Assembly: GCA_037577475.1 (NCBI GenBank)
Contig: CM075184.1
Span: forward strand, 1,207,501 to 1,271,500
Direction of reading: 5' to 3'
DNA length: 64,000 nt
Source: Chaunax sp. Z400
Lineage: Eukaryota; Chordata; Actinopteri; Lophiiformes; Chaunacidae
This document shows positions 33,596 through 45,127 of the stretch, in pieces; within the stretch, counting starts at the first letter, position 1; every line of letters starts with the position of its first letter. The notes under the pieces were generated by a model that searched no databases, was not told where the DNA came from, and saw only the letters and a program-made list of their open reading frames with translations. The position numbers and the translations under genes were made by a program.

Positions 33596-34740
33596 AGGCC
33601 CATTGCACTTACCTCCATTTAATGTAAATGCATGGAGAGAGTTGTAGCAGACACATAACATCTTTGTTAGATAACCACTTAGACCATCTACAGTTTGCAT
33701 ATGAAACTCAGAGGGGCACAGATGATGCAACTGTAACTTTGTTAACACCCTAGCAAAGCATCTGCAAGTCTCCACTCATGCCAGTTCTTTTCATTGATTT
33801 TACATCGGCTTTTTCCACCATGCAAATTCATACTCTCCTGCAGAGAATTGTGGATCTAGAGGTTAATGGAGGCATCATTCACTGGATCAGAAACCTCTCT
33901 GACTGCCCTCAAAGAGCTACTGCTGCTAGTAATGGGTCAGATGAGATTGTGCTAAATACAGGGGACCCGCAAGGGACAATCTTATCACTGCTGCTTTTCT
34001 CCATGTAAACAAATGAGCTCAGGATCGATCATGCTAATTTTAAGGTATTTAAGCATGCTGATGATATAGCTCTGTTTGCTCTTCTGCAGAAAGGGGATAC
34101 TGAAGGAGGGTGTTTATATCTGAACCATGCGTCAACTCTTCAGAACTGGTGTTTGACAAGCTCCTTAGAAATAAATGTCAGTGAGACAAAATAACTTATT
34201 ATACAAAACAGCAGAGACCAATAATGATTAATGGGCAAATAGTAGAAGAGGTAGATGATTTTAAATATCTTGGTACCTATATTGACAGCAGTCTGACCTT
34301 CAAAGTAAATACTGATCGCATTGTTAAGAAATGTTCACGTCTCCCCTCGCTGCACAAGCTGAAAAATTTTGGAGTGAGCCCTAATGTTCTGGTAAATTGT
34401 GTATGAGAGCCTAGTTGAAAGCATCCTGTCTTTTAATATGATCATATGGTACAGTGATTTGAACTTCAAGAGGTGGAACAAGCTGCAGAAAATAGTCAAC
34501 ATGGCCCCCAAAATCTTACAGAAACTACAAAAGCAGCTCAGTAACATGTATGAGGAACTCTTAATATGTAAAGCTGACAGAATTACTGTCAGCCCACTGT
34601 ACAGTGGATGAGAAAGATCATCCACTGTACAGTGAATTTGAACTTTTACCCTCAGGGAGACGTTATAGATCATTGATGGCAAATAGAAATATCTATGAGA
34701 AATCCTTTGTTCCAAATGCTATCAAAGCAATAAATGAAAT
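33596..34740 (+). mobile_element. LINE reverse transcriptase fragment, degenerate
   Basis: Starting at the Gypsy LTR edge, the plus strand reads PIALTS-like text, then FAYE...RGTDDAT, LFIDFTSAFSTMQ (motif A), GDPQGTILSLLLFS (motif B), an HADD active-site variant near 34058 and DDFKYLGTYIDSSLTF. It finishes with a C-terminal FVPNAIKAINEI. Several stops and frameshifts are present. It is 5' truncated at the LTR. Confidence 0.8.
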
Positions 34741-34990
34741 TAAAGCTGCAAGCAGCGTTGAACGGGCCCTCGCACCCCGGCGCCCATCGGGGAGTGTGCC
34801 CATGGGGCCGTGCGCCAACTTCAGCCTCACTGCTGCACACCTGGATAAATGCAAGGCTCTGTATCTGCATGCATTATGGACACTGACGGAGGGATTGTAA
34901 TTTACCTTATTTTGTCCACTATGTGGCGCTAGACACCACCTAATAATTTTGACTCGTTTTTGATCATATCATGTGAAGGCCACACCATGA
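34741..34990 (+). repeat. LINE 3' tail block
   Basis: Follows the RT fragment and shares aagcagcgttgaacgggccc and later text with the inverted block at 11736-11990, so both are probably 3' tails of one family. It is followed by a TA microsatellite. Confidence 0.6.
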
Positions 34991-34995
34991 AAATG

Positions 34996-35053
<58 letters not shown>

Positions 35054-35290
35054 TATATATACAGCATGTACAATATGTATAGTATGTACAGTATGTACAA
35101 TATGTATAGTATGTACAGTATGTATTTGTATAGTATGTACAGTATGTATTTATACAGCATGTACAACATGTATAGTATGTACAGTATGTACAGCATGTAT
35201 ATATACAGCATGTACAGTATGTACAGCATGTATTTATACAACGTGCACAGCATGTGTAGTATGTATTTATACAGCATTTATACAGCGTGT
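34996..35290 (+). repeat. (TA)n microsatellite plus tatgtacag minisatellite
   Basis: A TA run to about 35061 is followed by ~9-bp units tatgtacag with variants (tatgtatag, catgtacag). The Met/Tyr-rich ORFs on both strands here are repeat artefacts. Confidence 0.95.
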
Positions 35291-35296
35291 GATTGA

Positions 35297-35782
35297 TTGA
35301 AGGTTGATTCAGAAGCAACTGGACTTCTTTTCTTAGCTTGAAGACGTTTCACCTCTCATCCGAGAGGCTTCATCAGTTCTAAACTGCTGGTACAGAGTCA
35401 GGATATTTATCCTCTGTGAGACGTAAACTATCTTGAGAGTCGTTAAGTAACCTGTTCCCTTTCCTTTTCTTCCTGGTCCTTCCCAGTCCTATTGTGGGTC
35501 ATTGGGGTTGCTGGGACCAGCTGTCTCTTGTATGCATATTGAGCCATTATGTGGGTCGTTAGCATAATGATGGTGAAACCGGCATGGAAGAGAAGTCAGG
35601 ACTGCATTGTATGTAGGTGACAGGTAATGGTGTAAACCCCCACCCCTGCTCAGAGATGGTCGTTCCAAGTGAAAGAAGCCATCTATGTCAAATTGGAACA
35701 ACAGTTTAGAACTGATGAAGTGAAACGTCTTCAAGCTAAGAAAAGAAGTCCAGTTGCTTCTGAATCAACCTTCAAGGATACT
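35297..35782 (-). mobile_element. Foldback remnant of a GIY-YIG retroelement (PLE-related)
   Basis: Two nearly identical inverted arms (about 35297-35388 and 35699-35782; gaaggttgattcagaagcaa at the left end) flank ~310 bp. The minus-strand frame at 35489-35734 has RGGGLHHYLSPTYNAVLTSL, which I associate with the C-terminal tail of fish retroelement proteins carrying a GIY-YIG domain. The rest of the protein is absent. Family membership is a judgement from memory of that tail. Confidence 0.55.
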
Positions 35783-37145
35783 GTAGATCTGTTTGAAACT
35801 ATAAACCATCAGTCAGTCCCCTGATAGGCTGACCCTCATCATGTGACTCCTGGATCATGAAAACCTGCCCCTAGAATCTGGACTACATTGGCATCATTAT
35901 TTGTTTGATAGTTATTCTAGAAAAACTAGATTTCACTAATGGTGGTTTTCTTCAGGATCTAGATCAGGAACAGTTAGAGATAAAGTTGACCCCTAACTGA
36001 ATCAGCAAAGTTTCAGCATATAGTTGATGTTAAGCACAATTTGTTGAGAATATCTGAAATAGTTTTTAAGCTATATTTGGGGCAAACGCTCTTATCAAAA
36101 TAGATCAAGTTGAATATTTTTCCCCCAAACGAAAAAAATAAAAATGTTGAAAATACCAAAAGGCACCACTCTGGTGTTTGATCATAAAAAATATTGAATA
36201 TCTTTTGAATTTTGTCCCAGACAAAAGTGCTTGTCTGGTATAATGTTTATTTCTATGGTGGGGGGATAAAAAATGTTCCTCACTAAATACATTTGCTGTA
36301 AACTATTATTATTCAAAGAGGATTTCTCCTGGAGACAGATTGTACAGACAGGATGGACAGCATGAACTCAGCTGTGGACACATGAAGATGCCTCAGCTCT
36401 TATGTAGAATTAACATTGAACTCCTGCCAGGTCCAGTCACAGTCGTGCTGTGTTAAAGGCTGATCTATATGTATGGATTGAAGATTACCTCACATAATTC
36501 AGGTAATGAAATGTAATCCACTCTACACACCATGTTCCTCCAAATGTGTCAGTGATGACTGTCTGTCACAGACGGCAATAACATGAACCAGTTTTATCCA
36601 AAAAAGAAAGCTGAAGAATTATTATGGAATAGATTTAAGGTTAAGTTCGTCAAATCAAGTGTAACTTTTTTTTAAATGTTTTTTCATGTAAGTTTGTTTT
36701 TGGCAAAATAATTACACTCAAAATATGAATAGAGGTAGGGGAGATGTGTACGAATATTTCATTCTTTAATACCACAATTGTCAATGCAGATACAGTATAT
36801 TGTGACAACCATAATTTATGAAAGGAAAAAAATTCTTAAGATAATTTTTTGTAATGGTTTTTTTCACAAAAGCAAATGCCTAAACATTAAACATAAGTAG
36901 TGTTTATTTGACTTACATAAAATTTTCCATTTAATGTTATTACATAAATCCAATGTGAAGGGCCACATTTAATCTACGTTTTTCTATCATGTTGAGTCAA
37001 TGTTAATAAATTTTTTAAAAATTGATCAATTAATTACAGAAGGAATTTGAAATTATTTACTTTTTACATAGTATTTGAATAATAAGACACTGGGCCCTAT
37101 TTAAATTATCAGAGATCCATGACTCAAGTTCAGTTAGGGCTGCTG
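35783..37145. other. Intergenic, AT-rich, no gene recognised
   Basis: No coding region, clear repeat boundary or RNA gene was seen. Confidence 0.4.
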
Positions 37146-38155
37146 GTTAGCAGACTACATCATCACTAGTGTGTAACGAGCAGAGTGTACATCATCACTG
37201 GTGTGTAACCAGCAGAGTGTATGTACATCACTAGTGTGTAACCAGTAGAGTGTACATCATCACTAGTGTGTAACCAGCAGAGTGTACGTGCATCCTAGTG
37301 TGTAACCAGCAGAGTGTACGTCCTCACTAGTGTGTAACCAGTGGAGTGTACATGCATCACTAGTGTGTAGCCAGTGGAGTGTATGTGCAAAATAGCAATG
37401 CTCCAACAATGCTGCTGACCACACCTCATTTTAACACTAACACTAACATGGATGCACAGTTGGACACAACTACATCTGATACTTAGACTACATCTGATTC
37501 TTAAACTACATCTGGTACTTAAACTACATCTGATTCTTAAACTACATCTGATTCTTAAACTACATCTGATACTTAGACTACATCTGATACTTAAACTACA
37601 TCTGATTCTTAAACTACATCTGGTACTTAAACTACATCTGATTCTTAAACTACATCTGATACTTAGACTACATCTGATACTTAAACTACATCTGATTCTT
37701 AAACTACATCTGATTCTTAAACTACATCTGATTCTTAAACTACATCTGATACTTAGACTACATCTGATACTTAAACTACATCTGATTCTTAAACTACATC
37801 TGGTACTTAAACTACATCTGATTCTTAAACTACATCTGATACTTAAACTACATCTGATTCTTAAACTACATCTGGTACTTAAACTACATCTGATTCTTAA
37901 ACTACATCTGATTCTTAAACTACATCTGATACTTAGACTACATCTGATACTTAAACTACATCTGATTCTTAAACTACATCTGATTCTTAAACTACATCTG
38001 ATTCTTAAACTACATCTGATACTTAGACTACATCTGATACTTAAACTACATCTGATTCTTAAACTACATCTGGTACTTAAACTACATCTGATTCTTAAAC
38101 TACATCTGATACTTAAACTACATCTGATATTTAAAATACATTTGGTACTTAAACA
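37146..38155 (+). repeat. Composite minisatellite repeat, copy 4 (33-bp and 18-bp arrays)
   Basis: The 33-bp array (37150-37385, about seven irregular units) is followed by a spacer with caacaatgctgctgaccaca text. Then come about 38 units of the 18-bp repeat (37465-38155) with three main unit types (gatact, gattct, ggtact) in recurring order, a higher-order pattern. The same order occurs inverted at 24655-25413. The leading block is missing here. Confidence 0.9.
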
Positions 38156-38279
38156 ACGTATAAGTGAAAATGACAACTGCATCGGTCAAAAAATGACATG
38201 ATGTGCACCGTGCAGAAGATGAGGCCCATTATTTTCATGTAGAAGTTCAATGTAATTAGGGACTTTTCTGTCACTTTTC

Positions 38280-38520
38280 TGTCTCCAGGTTCTCTGGCTT
38301 CCTCCCACCACCAAAAACATGAAATATAGATGAATTGGTGATTCTAAATTGACTGTAGGTGTGAATGTGAGTGAGAATGGTTGTTTGTCTTTCTATGTGG
38401 TCCTGTGATGAACTGGTGACTTGTTCAGGGTGAACCCCGTCTCCCACCCAAAGTCAGCTGGGATAGGCTCCACTCTCTGACCCTACACAGAAAATGAACG
38501 AATGAATGAATGTAATATGT
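38280..38520 (+). mobile_element. L2-type LINE/SINE 3' tail
   Basis: Contains the phrases ctgtgatgaactggtgactt and cagctgggataggctccact and ends in tandem gaatgaatgaatg. This is the familiar 3' end of L2-clade LINEs and of SINEs that borrow that tail in fish. Confidence 0.75.
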
Positions 38521-39133
38521 AATAATTAAATAAATACATACGTTTCCATTGATTTTATTTAATCAAGTTAATTTTATATTAATCTCTTCACATTGACTCA
38601 ACATGATTGAAAAACTTTGTAACTTATGTAATAAAATCAAATGGAAAATGATGTGTAATCAAAATATTTAAGTTAACACTATGGGATTATTTTTTGAGTG
38701 ACTGTCTCTCCTGTGCTCTAATCTGCAGGCTGGTCTAATTGCTTCTAATCTAATTTAGTGTGAGAAAGTGTGTCTCTATCTGTGCTACAGTGTAATCGGA
38801 TGGCTTAATGGATTCCCTGGAAAACTCATCTCAGTGAGATTTGCTCAACCGATTATTAGTAGCTTGCTCATCAAATACTTCATCATTCTCTCTTTTTGAC
38901 TAATAAATCCAATGTCCTGTGAACACTGTCTCCTGTTTTTCTACATTAAGGAATTTACTTAAATGGTCTCAGTTATTTTATGGTGACCCAACATGCTTCA
39001 TGTAAACACTCACAGACTCAAACAGGGGCTTGATGCAGACATAGCAGGTACAGGCTGTTCTCATGGTCATGAGATTATGTCTGAAAATACTCTGTCATAA
39101 CTCCATTAGCAGCTTTGTCTATGAGCAGAGCTC
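38521..39133. other. Upstream region of the PDE6 gamma gene
   Basis: No coding sequence. Several GATTA/TAATC-like cores that photoreceptor homeodomain factors such as CRX can bind occur (for example near 38845 and 39072). Such short motifs are expected by chance in AT-rich DNA. Confidence 0.35.
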
Positions 39134-39142
39134 ATATATAAA
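39134..39142 (+). promoter_or_regulatory. TATA box of pde6h-like gene
   Basis: ATATATAAA about 25-30 bp upstream of the likely start of the first, non-coding exon. That exon ends at the donor CACAG|GTGAGA at 39288. Confidence 0.6.
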
Positions 39143-39164
39143 CCCGACTGAGGCTGAGGGGGGG

Positions 39165-39288
39165 ACACAGGACAGAGACACTGCAAAAAGAAAGAGATCC
39201 CTCTCTTTGTTTTGCAGTCCTTTCTTTGTTTAGCACCTCCAGGCAGCTTTTCTTCTCTGACCTAAACCAACACCAAACTACAACACAG
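39165..39288 (+). other. Non-coding 5' exon of pde6h-like gene
   Basis: Lies just downstream of the TATA box and ends in a consensus donor. The coding exon starts at 40189 after an AG acceptor (tttgatag). The transcription start is estimated from the TATA position. Confidence 0.55.
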
Positions 39289-39631
39289 GTGAGACTGTAG
39301 TCTGCAGATAGTGTCAACATTTCTATAGTTCCACTCTACATGGTGGACTTTCTTTTAAAAATAAGGCTGTCAAATTACACATGATGAAACTCTTAAGCTT
39401 GGAGAAAAGTGATCTTTATCAAATTGAGCACAAATATGAATTTTTAATGTGGATAAATCAGTTTTTATGAGATTCAGAATAAAATAGAAATGGATTGGTG
39501 TTTTTAAGGATTTTTTTCAACACTTAACTCTTGTTTTTCTGCATGTACAGTACAGTGATACTGACATGATTATTTATTCAACTAAAAGAAATGTATAGTT
39601 TTTACATTTTTGGTCAAATACAGTTTTATTC

Positions 39632-39832
39632 TTATTTTTTGGGCATTTTATGCCTTTGTTGATAGGACAGCTGAAGAGTTGACAGGAAATGTGGGAGAGA
39701 GTTGGGGGGAAGACATGTGGCAAATGGCCACGGATCGGAATCTAACCCGTGCCGACCGCTAGAGGACTATATTCTCAGTACATGCGCTGCTCTAACCTCT
39801 AACCACTCTAACCACTGCGCTATCTGCGCCCC
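39632..39832 (-). mobile_element. tRNA-derived SINE (family with 47045 and 47682 copies)
   Basis: The minus strand starts ggggcgcagatagcgcagtg, a tRNA-like A-box head. It continues to a B-box-like region and the body gtcttccccccaactctctc / atttcctgtcaactcttcag, and ends near the phrase gcccaaaaaataag. It lies in the first intron of the PDE6 gamma gene. Confidence 0.8.
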
Positions 39833-40190
39833 ACGGTTTTGTTGTTTAATTTCTTCTGTAAGTGAAGATGTTCATAATTCATTTGATTCAATTTGTATTT
39901 ACATTGCTGTTCATTTTGATGCTAAATTTAAGGTGAAAAAATGATTTATTTATTCTTATACTTGGAAGGTAAAAGTAATAATTTGACACTTTTGGCAAAC
40001 ACTTTTTCAATGTGTCACATATGGAGTTGTGGTAAGGAGATGATTAGCATAGTATATCTTAGTATAAGCATAGTTTAAAGTTCAAACATATTGTATGTCT
40101 TACTTATGGGTTATCATAAAGACAAACATATTTTTTGCTTTTTTTGTTCCCTTTTTTCTTTTCCACTTATTATATGAATCTTTGATAGAC

Positions 40191-40568
40191 ATGAATGCAG
40201 CAGCAGCAGCACCCGGAACTGCCAAGGCCGCTCCTCCCAAGTTCATGCAGAAGGAGACCAGGCAGTTCAAGAGCAAGGCTCCCAAAGCTGGACAGAAGGG
40301 GTGAGTATAAAGAAGATTACAACTGTAAGGAAATGGAAATGACATAGCTCATCATCCCTCTGTGCTCTTTCTAGATTTCATGACGTTCGAGGGATGGATG
40401 GCCTTGGAGGTACTAGCAATCAAAGCAATAACTGTGTGTGGAAGTTATTTTAAAGTGGTAACATCCATTAAATTTGGTTCCTCTCCTGCAGATGCAGCGG
40501 TCATCTGCCCCTGGGAGGCGTTTGGTGACATGGAGCTGAGTGATCTGGCCCAGTTTGGCATTGTCTAG
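40191..40568 (+). CDS. pde6h: PDE6 inhibitory gamma subunit, cone-type
   Basis: Three coding exons (40191-40300, 40375-40409, 40492-40568) with GT/AG borders give 73 residues. The basic core PPKFMQKETRQFKSKAPK and the C-terminus ICPWEAFGDMELSDLAQFGIV are diagnostic of the PDE6 gamma family. The polycationic region binds transducin alpha and the PDE6 catalytic dimer; the C-terminal end plugs the catalytic site to keep cGMP hydrolysis low in the dark. Classical family members are 83-87 residues. This one has a short Ala-rich N-terminus, and the usual FGDD-x-PGMEGLGTDI stretch reads FHDVRGMDGLGDAA, with one residue fewer. The C-terminal FGDMELSDLAQ resembles teleost cone (pde6h) forms, hence the symbol; rod pde6g is the alternative. 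Photoreceptor outer segment protein. Confidence 0.85.
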
Positions 40569-40987
40569 GCCTCATACCGAGGAGAGACAGTTTATTCCTG
40601 GTGGCTGCAATCCAGCAGCTTTTTCTTTGTTGCTCTCCTCCTCTTTGGGCGTGGAGACAAATCTGAATGGGTACCATTTAAAGATGACTGATGAAGAGAG
40701 AAGGATTCATTTCTCTCCTCTCAGTAAGTAGAGGAAGAAGCTCTTGGACAGCATCCCCCAAGAATGACTTCTGTCCTGGACCAGTACACCTCACCACCTG
40801 GAAGTTTTAGCATCTCTCTGCGCTTTATACTATCGCTGATGACACCTGAATGACATCACAGGAAGAATCTGTTGTGGCCCTGTTGTCCTGTGTAGACCAG
40901 AACATGTGTAAAAGTGTAACACACTGTACCACTGCATTGGTTTAATTACAGGATGATCAGTAAACAACTGAAATATTGTATTGTGAA

Positions 40988-40988
<1 letters not shown>

Positions 40989-41055
<67 letters not shown>

Positions 41056-41071
41056 ATCTATCTATCTATCT
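40989..41071 (+). repeat. (TATC)n microsatellite in pde6h 3' UTR
   Basis: About 20 TATC units with one interruption near 41055, between the stop codon and the polyadenylation signal, so it would be transcribed. Confidence 0.95.
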
Positions 41072-41107
41072 AGTTGTGTTCTGTGTGTTTAAATCTGTAT
41101 ATGTTGT

Positions 41108-41113
41108 AATAAA
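41108..41113 (+). terminator. Polyadenylation signal of pde6h-like gene
   Basis: AATAAA 540 bp after the stop codon, followed within 30 bp by a GT/T-containing stretch. It marks the probable transcript end near 41130. Confidence 0.6.
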
Positions 41114-41130
41114 TTGTATTTGAGTCCATT

Positions 41131-42084
41131 ATTCTGGTCCGTGCATCATTCCCCTAATTTTTTCATTGAAAATCACAACCATTTCCTGCACAATGAAAGG
41201 CTCAGTCCATTTTATAGAGTTGTTTTTCAACTGAAATAAATAAATGTTTTCTCTAACATCTAACAAGACATTAGCATGGTAAATCCTGTTATGCCCAGCT
41301 CATTCAAGAGCATAACAAAAAAGGAGGTCCTCACAGTAACCATATAAATTATCAGTAAATTTATTAAAGATAACTCAACAGAAACTACTATAATGTGCAG
41401 ATCAGTCATCATTGATGACGTGTAGGTGTTGGATGCAATGAAAGGTATGTCTCCAAACAAATCCATAAAGATACCAAAAGGGCTACTCTAACACAAACAA
41501 ACCAAACAAAGTCATGTTGGGTGCTTAGGAGGCACCAACCTTCCAGGCGGGGGAGGGTACCAACTGAGATGGAGACAGATTGAAGTATCTGTAACCCTCT
41601 CATACTGCAGCCTCTCTACACACTCAAGGACTCTGCTGTCTTATTATGTGATTGGGCTGTCGTTCAGAGGAGGAAAGCACCGGACACAGGGTTCGGGATT
41701 GTGGTTGAGACCTTGGTGGAGCTTTAAATGCTCAGTAGCAGCTTTCACCTCCTCATATTGCTGGCTCCATCCTGCGAGATAGCAACAGTTATCATTAAAA
41801 CAAGATATTTTTCTAAAGTGAAAAAAGTTTCCCTACTTTGAAAATAATAAATTCTAGCATGTTTAAATGAAATAAAGCACTCAAGACCCAAAATCAAGTA
41901 TTGCACTACCGAGACACTGTAGACTCGCCAACTTTTAAACCAATATTTATGAACAAAACATAAGAACTCACATCTAATACCCAAACCAAAATCAAGATAA
42001 ACATCTCAGCTATCAGAACAGTTTCCACTGGATGGGTGTTTTGGTCAAGATAATCTAAAAGTGCTTTGGCCACCATTAATTCAA
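41131..42084. other. Intergenic, no gene recognised
   Basis: No coding segment with splice sites and no clear repeat boundary. Confidence 0.4.
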
Positions 42085-43005
42085 TTTTAATTCAATTCAA
42101 TTTATTTGTATAGCGCCAAATCACAATAAAAGTTATATCAAGGCATTTTCCAAAAAAAGCAGGTCTAGACCGACTCTTTATTCTAAAGAGACACAACAAT
42201 CCTCCATGAGAAGAACATGGAGACAGTGGAGAGAAAAAACTGACTTTAACAGGCAGAAACCTGGAGCAGATCCAAGACTCAAGGTGGGCGGAGCCTCTGC
42301 TTTAACGGTTGGGGTGAGAGAGATAGAGAAAGAGAAAGGTTGGGAGATAGATGGAGAGAGAGATATAGGGAGATAGATGGGGAGAGAGCGATAAGGAGGA
42401 TAGGTGGAGAGAGAGATGGAGTGGGGGTCAGGGACACAGACATGTTCAACCACAATAATAATAACAGCTGTTACAATAGAGAGATTACAGTTTGTAGTAT
42501 TTATAATAACTACTACAATAACAACACTGATAATGATGATAATATTAAAAATGATGATGATAGTAATAGTAAGAATCATAATAATAATGGTAATGACAAC
42601 CATGATCCCAGCAGTAGATTGGTCCACAGTGACCTGCGGGATGAGAAAGCACAAAGACTTCGGGGAAGAAGTCAAGTTAGTAACATGAATTAATGAGACA
42701 TGAGTGTGTAAAGAAGAAGGGTGAGAAGAAGAGAGAGGAGCTCAGTGCATCATGGGAAGTCCCCCAGCAGTCTATGCCTATAGCAGCATAGCTAAAGACT
42801 AGCCTAAGCCAGCCTTAAAACCTTTTAAGCCTCCTCTTAAATGTAGAGAGGATGTCTGCCTCCTGGACCCAGACTGGAAGATGGGTCAGGAGAGGAGCCT
42901 GATAACTGAAGGCTCTGGCTCCCATTCTACTTTTGGAGACTCTGGGGATCACAGGTAACCCTGCATCCAGGGAGCGTAATGTTCTACTACTGCTTACCTT
43001 TTGAG
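42085..43005. mobile_element. Widespread fish interspersed repeat with internal microsatellites
   Basis: Starts with caattcaatttatttgtat and tagcgccaaatcacaataaa, then the aacaggcagaaacctggagc phrase. It ends with the block cctcttaaatgtagagagga ... gcctcctggacc, all phrases I associate with a common repeat of percomorph genomes. GA-rich (42310-42420) and AAT/GAT-rich (42450-42600) tracts lie in the middle. ORFs across these tracts are artefacts. Its class is not assigned. Confidence 0.55.
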
Positions 43006-43566
43006 GTAGCAACAGTTAACATTAAACCAAGATGGCCTCCCACACAGAACAAAACAGAACTCTGCTTCGTCCGTATCCATATACATGTTTAACGAAGAGC
43101 ATAAATGGGCCTTCAGTCGTTATTTTATGTATGATGTGATCTTTTATGAATTTTTGGTGGTCATGGTGATGTTAATGCTTTTTGTTGTCATGGAGCTGAA
43201 ATGTTGTATCATTGATTGTCGGAATGGGATCATGTTAGCTGAAGACAGTTTAGCTCCTCGTTATGCAAAGGTGTCATGATGGACTGACTTTACTGTGTGA
43301 GAGATTATGACCTGTAATCCTGTATTTTCTCAGCATGCAGTCTCCCCTAACCATACACTGAAACGGAACTCGATGAAATATCTGAAATCAGGCAATATTT
43401 GCTTGTTTTTGTGTCTAACAGTTTGTTTGTTTTTGTTACAGTATGGTTTCAAGCTATTTTGTCCTTAATTAGCTTAAATCATAATGTCTTAATTGAAGCA
43501 TTTTCTCTCTACGTTTTCAAGAAGAACAGAACTAAATGTATTGTTGGATCATTCTGATAACCGTTT
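43006..43566. other. Intergenic, no gene recognised
   Basis: Nothing supportable beyond short unsupported ORFs. Confidence 0.4.
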
Positions 43567-44040
43567 TTATAACTGGTTGTCCTTCAGACCCCTTTCGATA
43601 GGTTCTAACCACTGCAGACCCAACAGGACCTGCAGCTTCGACCCAGTCCCCAGACCCAAAGCATAACATGGATACTGGGAGTAAGGGTGAAGCTCCACAG
43701 GAACGTACCACTTAGATTGTGGATCTCTGCGGAGTACAGCTCCTCTCTCAACATGTCCACTTATGTCATTTCTATTTGGAGCATTGACCAACATGTTGAT
43801 GAGATTGAGTGAATTTAGAAGCCTGTCTGAGTCAATCTTCATGGCATAAGAGGCACTGGGGCAGTGGGAGTCAAGCCACTCCAGCATCACCATGGTCTTG
43901 ATGTTGTTGTAGGAGGGAAGGAAGTCACTCTGGATCGGGTCTCCTGCAGCAGCTGCTCCTGGAGTTGCTTGGCTCCTTCTCCATTATGCAGCCCCAGCAG
44001 GAAGAGCAGATGCAGACTTTGCCCAGTTCAAGGCTTTCAT
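43567..44040 (-). pseudogene. Beta-1,3-galactosyltransferase (GT31) fragment, frameshifted
   Basis: The minus strand encodes the heart of a B3GALT-type enzyme: FLLGLHN / LQEQLLQE (about 43940-44010), then, after a frameshift near 43900, IKTMVMLEWLDSHCPSASYAMKIDSD with the DSD metal/nucleotide-sugar motif, and SKWYVPVELHP. These Golgi enzymes add galactose to N-acetylglucosamine-ended glycans. The N-terminal signal anchor and the rest of the C-terminus are not found nearby. The residues after DSD and after YALGLG depart from family pattern. A duplicated, decayed gene piece is most likely. Confidence 0.75.
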
Positions 44041-44696
44041 TCCCTACCTGTGAGGAAAAGAAAGAAATCTATTGTCAGACATTTTACTTTCAAATTTACA
44101 TGTTTGATAAAGTTGTAAAAATGCTCTTTGACAGCATAGGCTGCAAAATGTAAACGTACGTTCTAAATAAAGAATTATTTGATAAATAATGCATTCTCTC
44201 ATATTGTAGCCTTTTATGCATACATTATCCATGTATTTATCATGCTCTCTTAACTATTAACAGAGCCTCTCTTCCTCTTTCTCTGCTTCCTCAATAGACA
44301 GAAATGCTCCATGTTAAGAAAATACATAAAATTAAATTTACAAAGGTTGGATACCATTGTCTTCCCTTGAGAAAACCACTTATCAGCATGTTGACACTCT
44401 CCTGTCTATCAATGGTGGTTGTAGTCCTTTAAGATCTCGAGCAGAGAAAAAGGATATTATTTAGGTATTAGATATAGGGTTGGGCTTTCAGTTGCAGTTT
44501 AGAGTGACTCTTACCAGTCTATAAGACAGCAAAGAAGCAGAGGTAATTTTCCAAAATGTTAATCCTGGACCCTAACACTTCAGCAGCATAATGTGCCAGC
44601 GTTCCTACCTGCACACCATAGCATAGAGTTTGTTTTCTGTACCTGCAGCGGAGCCTCACTTCAGCCTCACCTTAGATACCGTCTTGGTTTGCATGC
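44041..44696. other. Intergenic, no gene recognised
   Basis: Nothing supportable was seen. Confidence 0.4.
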
Positions 44697-45002
44697 TGCA
44701 AGCTGTTGTGAATTTACCAAGATTTAAAATCTTAGATGAATCTGGACACATGAGATTAATCTCTTTTTTCAGATCTAACATATTTTAAGATTTCTTACAG
44801 GTACAATAATCTTGCTGCATGGAGGGATCATTTTACTAGTATTCAGCCATTTTCTCCTCAAATTCACTATTTATTTCTTCTATTTTAGGTACTCTTTTTT
44901 TTATTGTGCACTGCTAAAATAAAAAAAGGAAAAACAAGATCTCATGTTTCCAGATCTCAGATGTTAAATCTTAAGAAGTACAGAACAATTTTACAGTGTA
45001 AG
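44697..45002. mobile_element. MITE with ~55-bp inverted arms
   Basis: The left arm around 44706-44760 (accaagatttaaaatcttag ... cacatgagattaatct) is mirrored at 44936-44995 (agatctcatgtttccagatc ... taaatcttaagaagtacag). One further arm of the same family occurs at 48200-48262. No coding capacity; probably hAT-derived, though that is a guess from the ctgcaaa-type end. Confidence 0.65.
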
Positions 45003-45095
45003 CCATGAACTAGGTGTGACATCGCACGGTTTGTGCCCAAGACATGAAAAAGGCAGCATCAGGTGTCGATGACATTAAGTAATCTCAATCAAATC

Positions 45096-45127
<32 letters not shown>

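Noticed and set aside
34929..35318. Cys/Tyr-rich ORFs on the minus strand
   Set aside because: They derive from TA and tatgtacag tandem repeats.
42178..42693. Ile/Asn-rich ORFs on both strands
   Set aside because: They cover GA- and AAT-type microsatellites inside an interspersed repeat.
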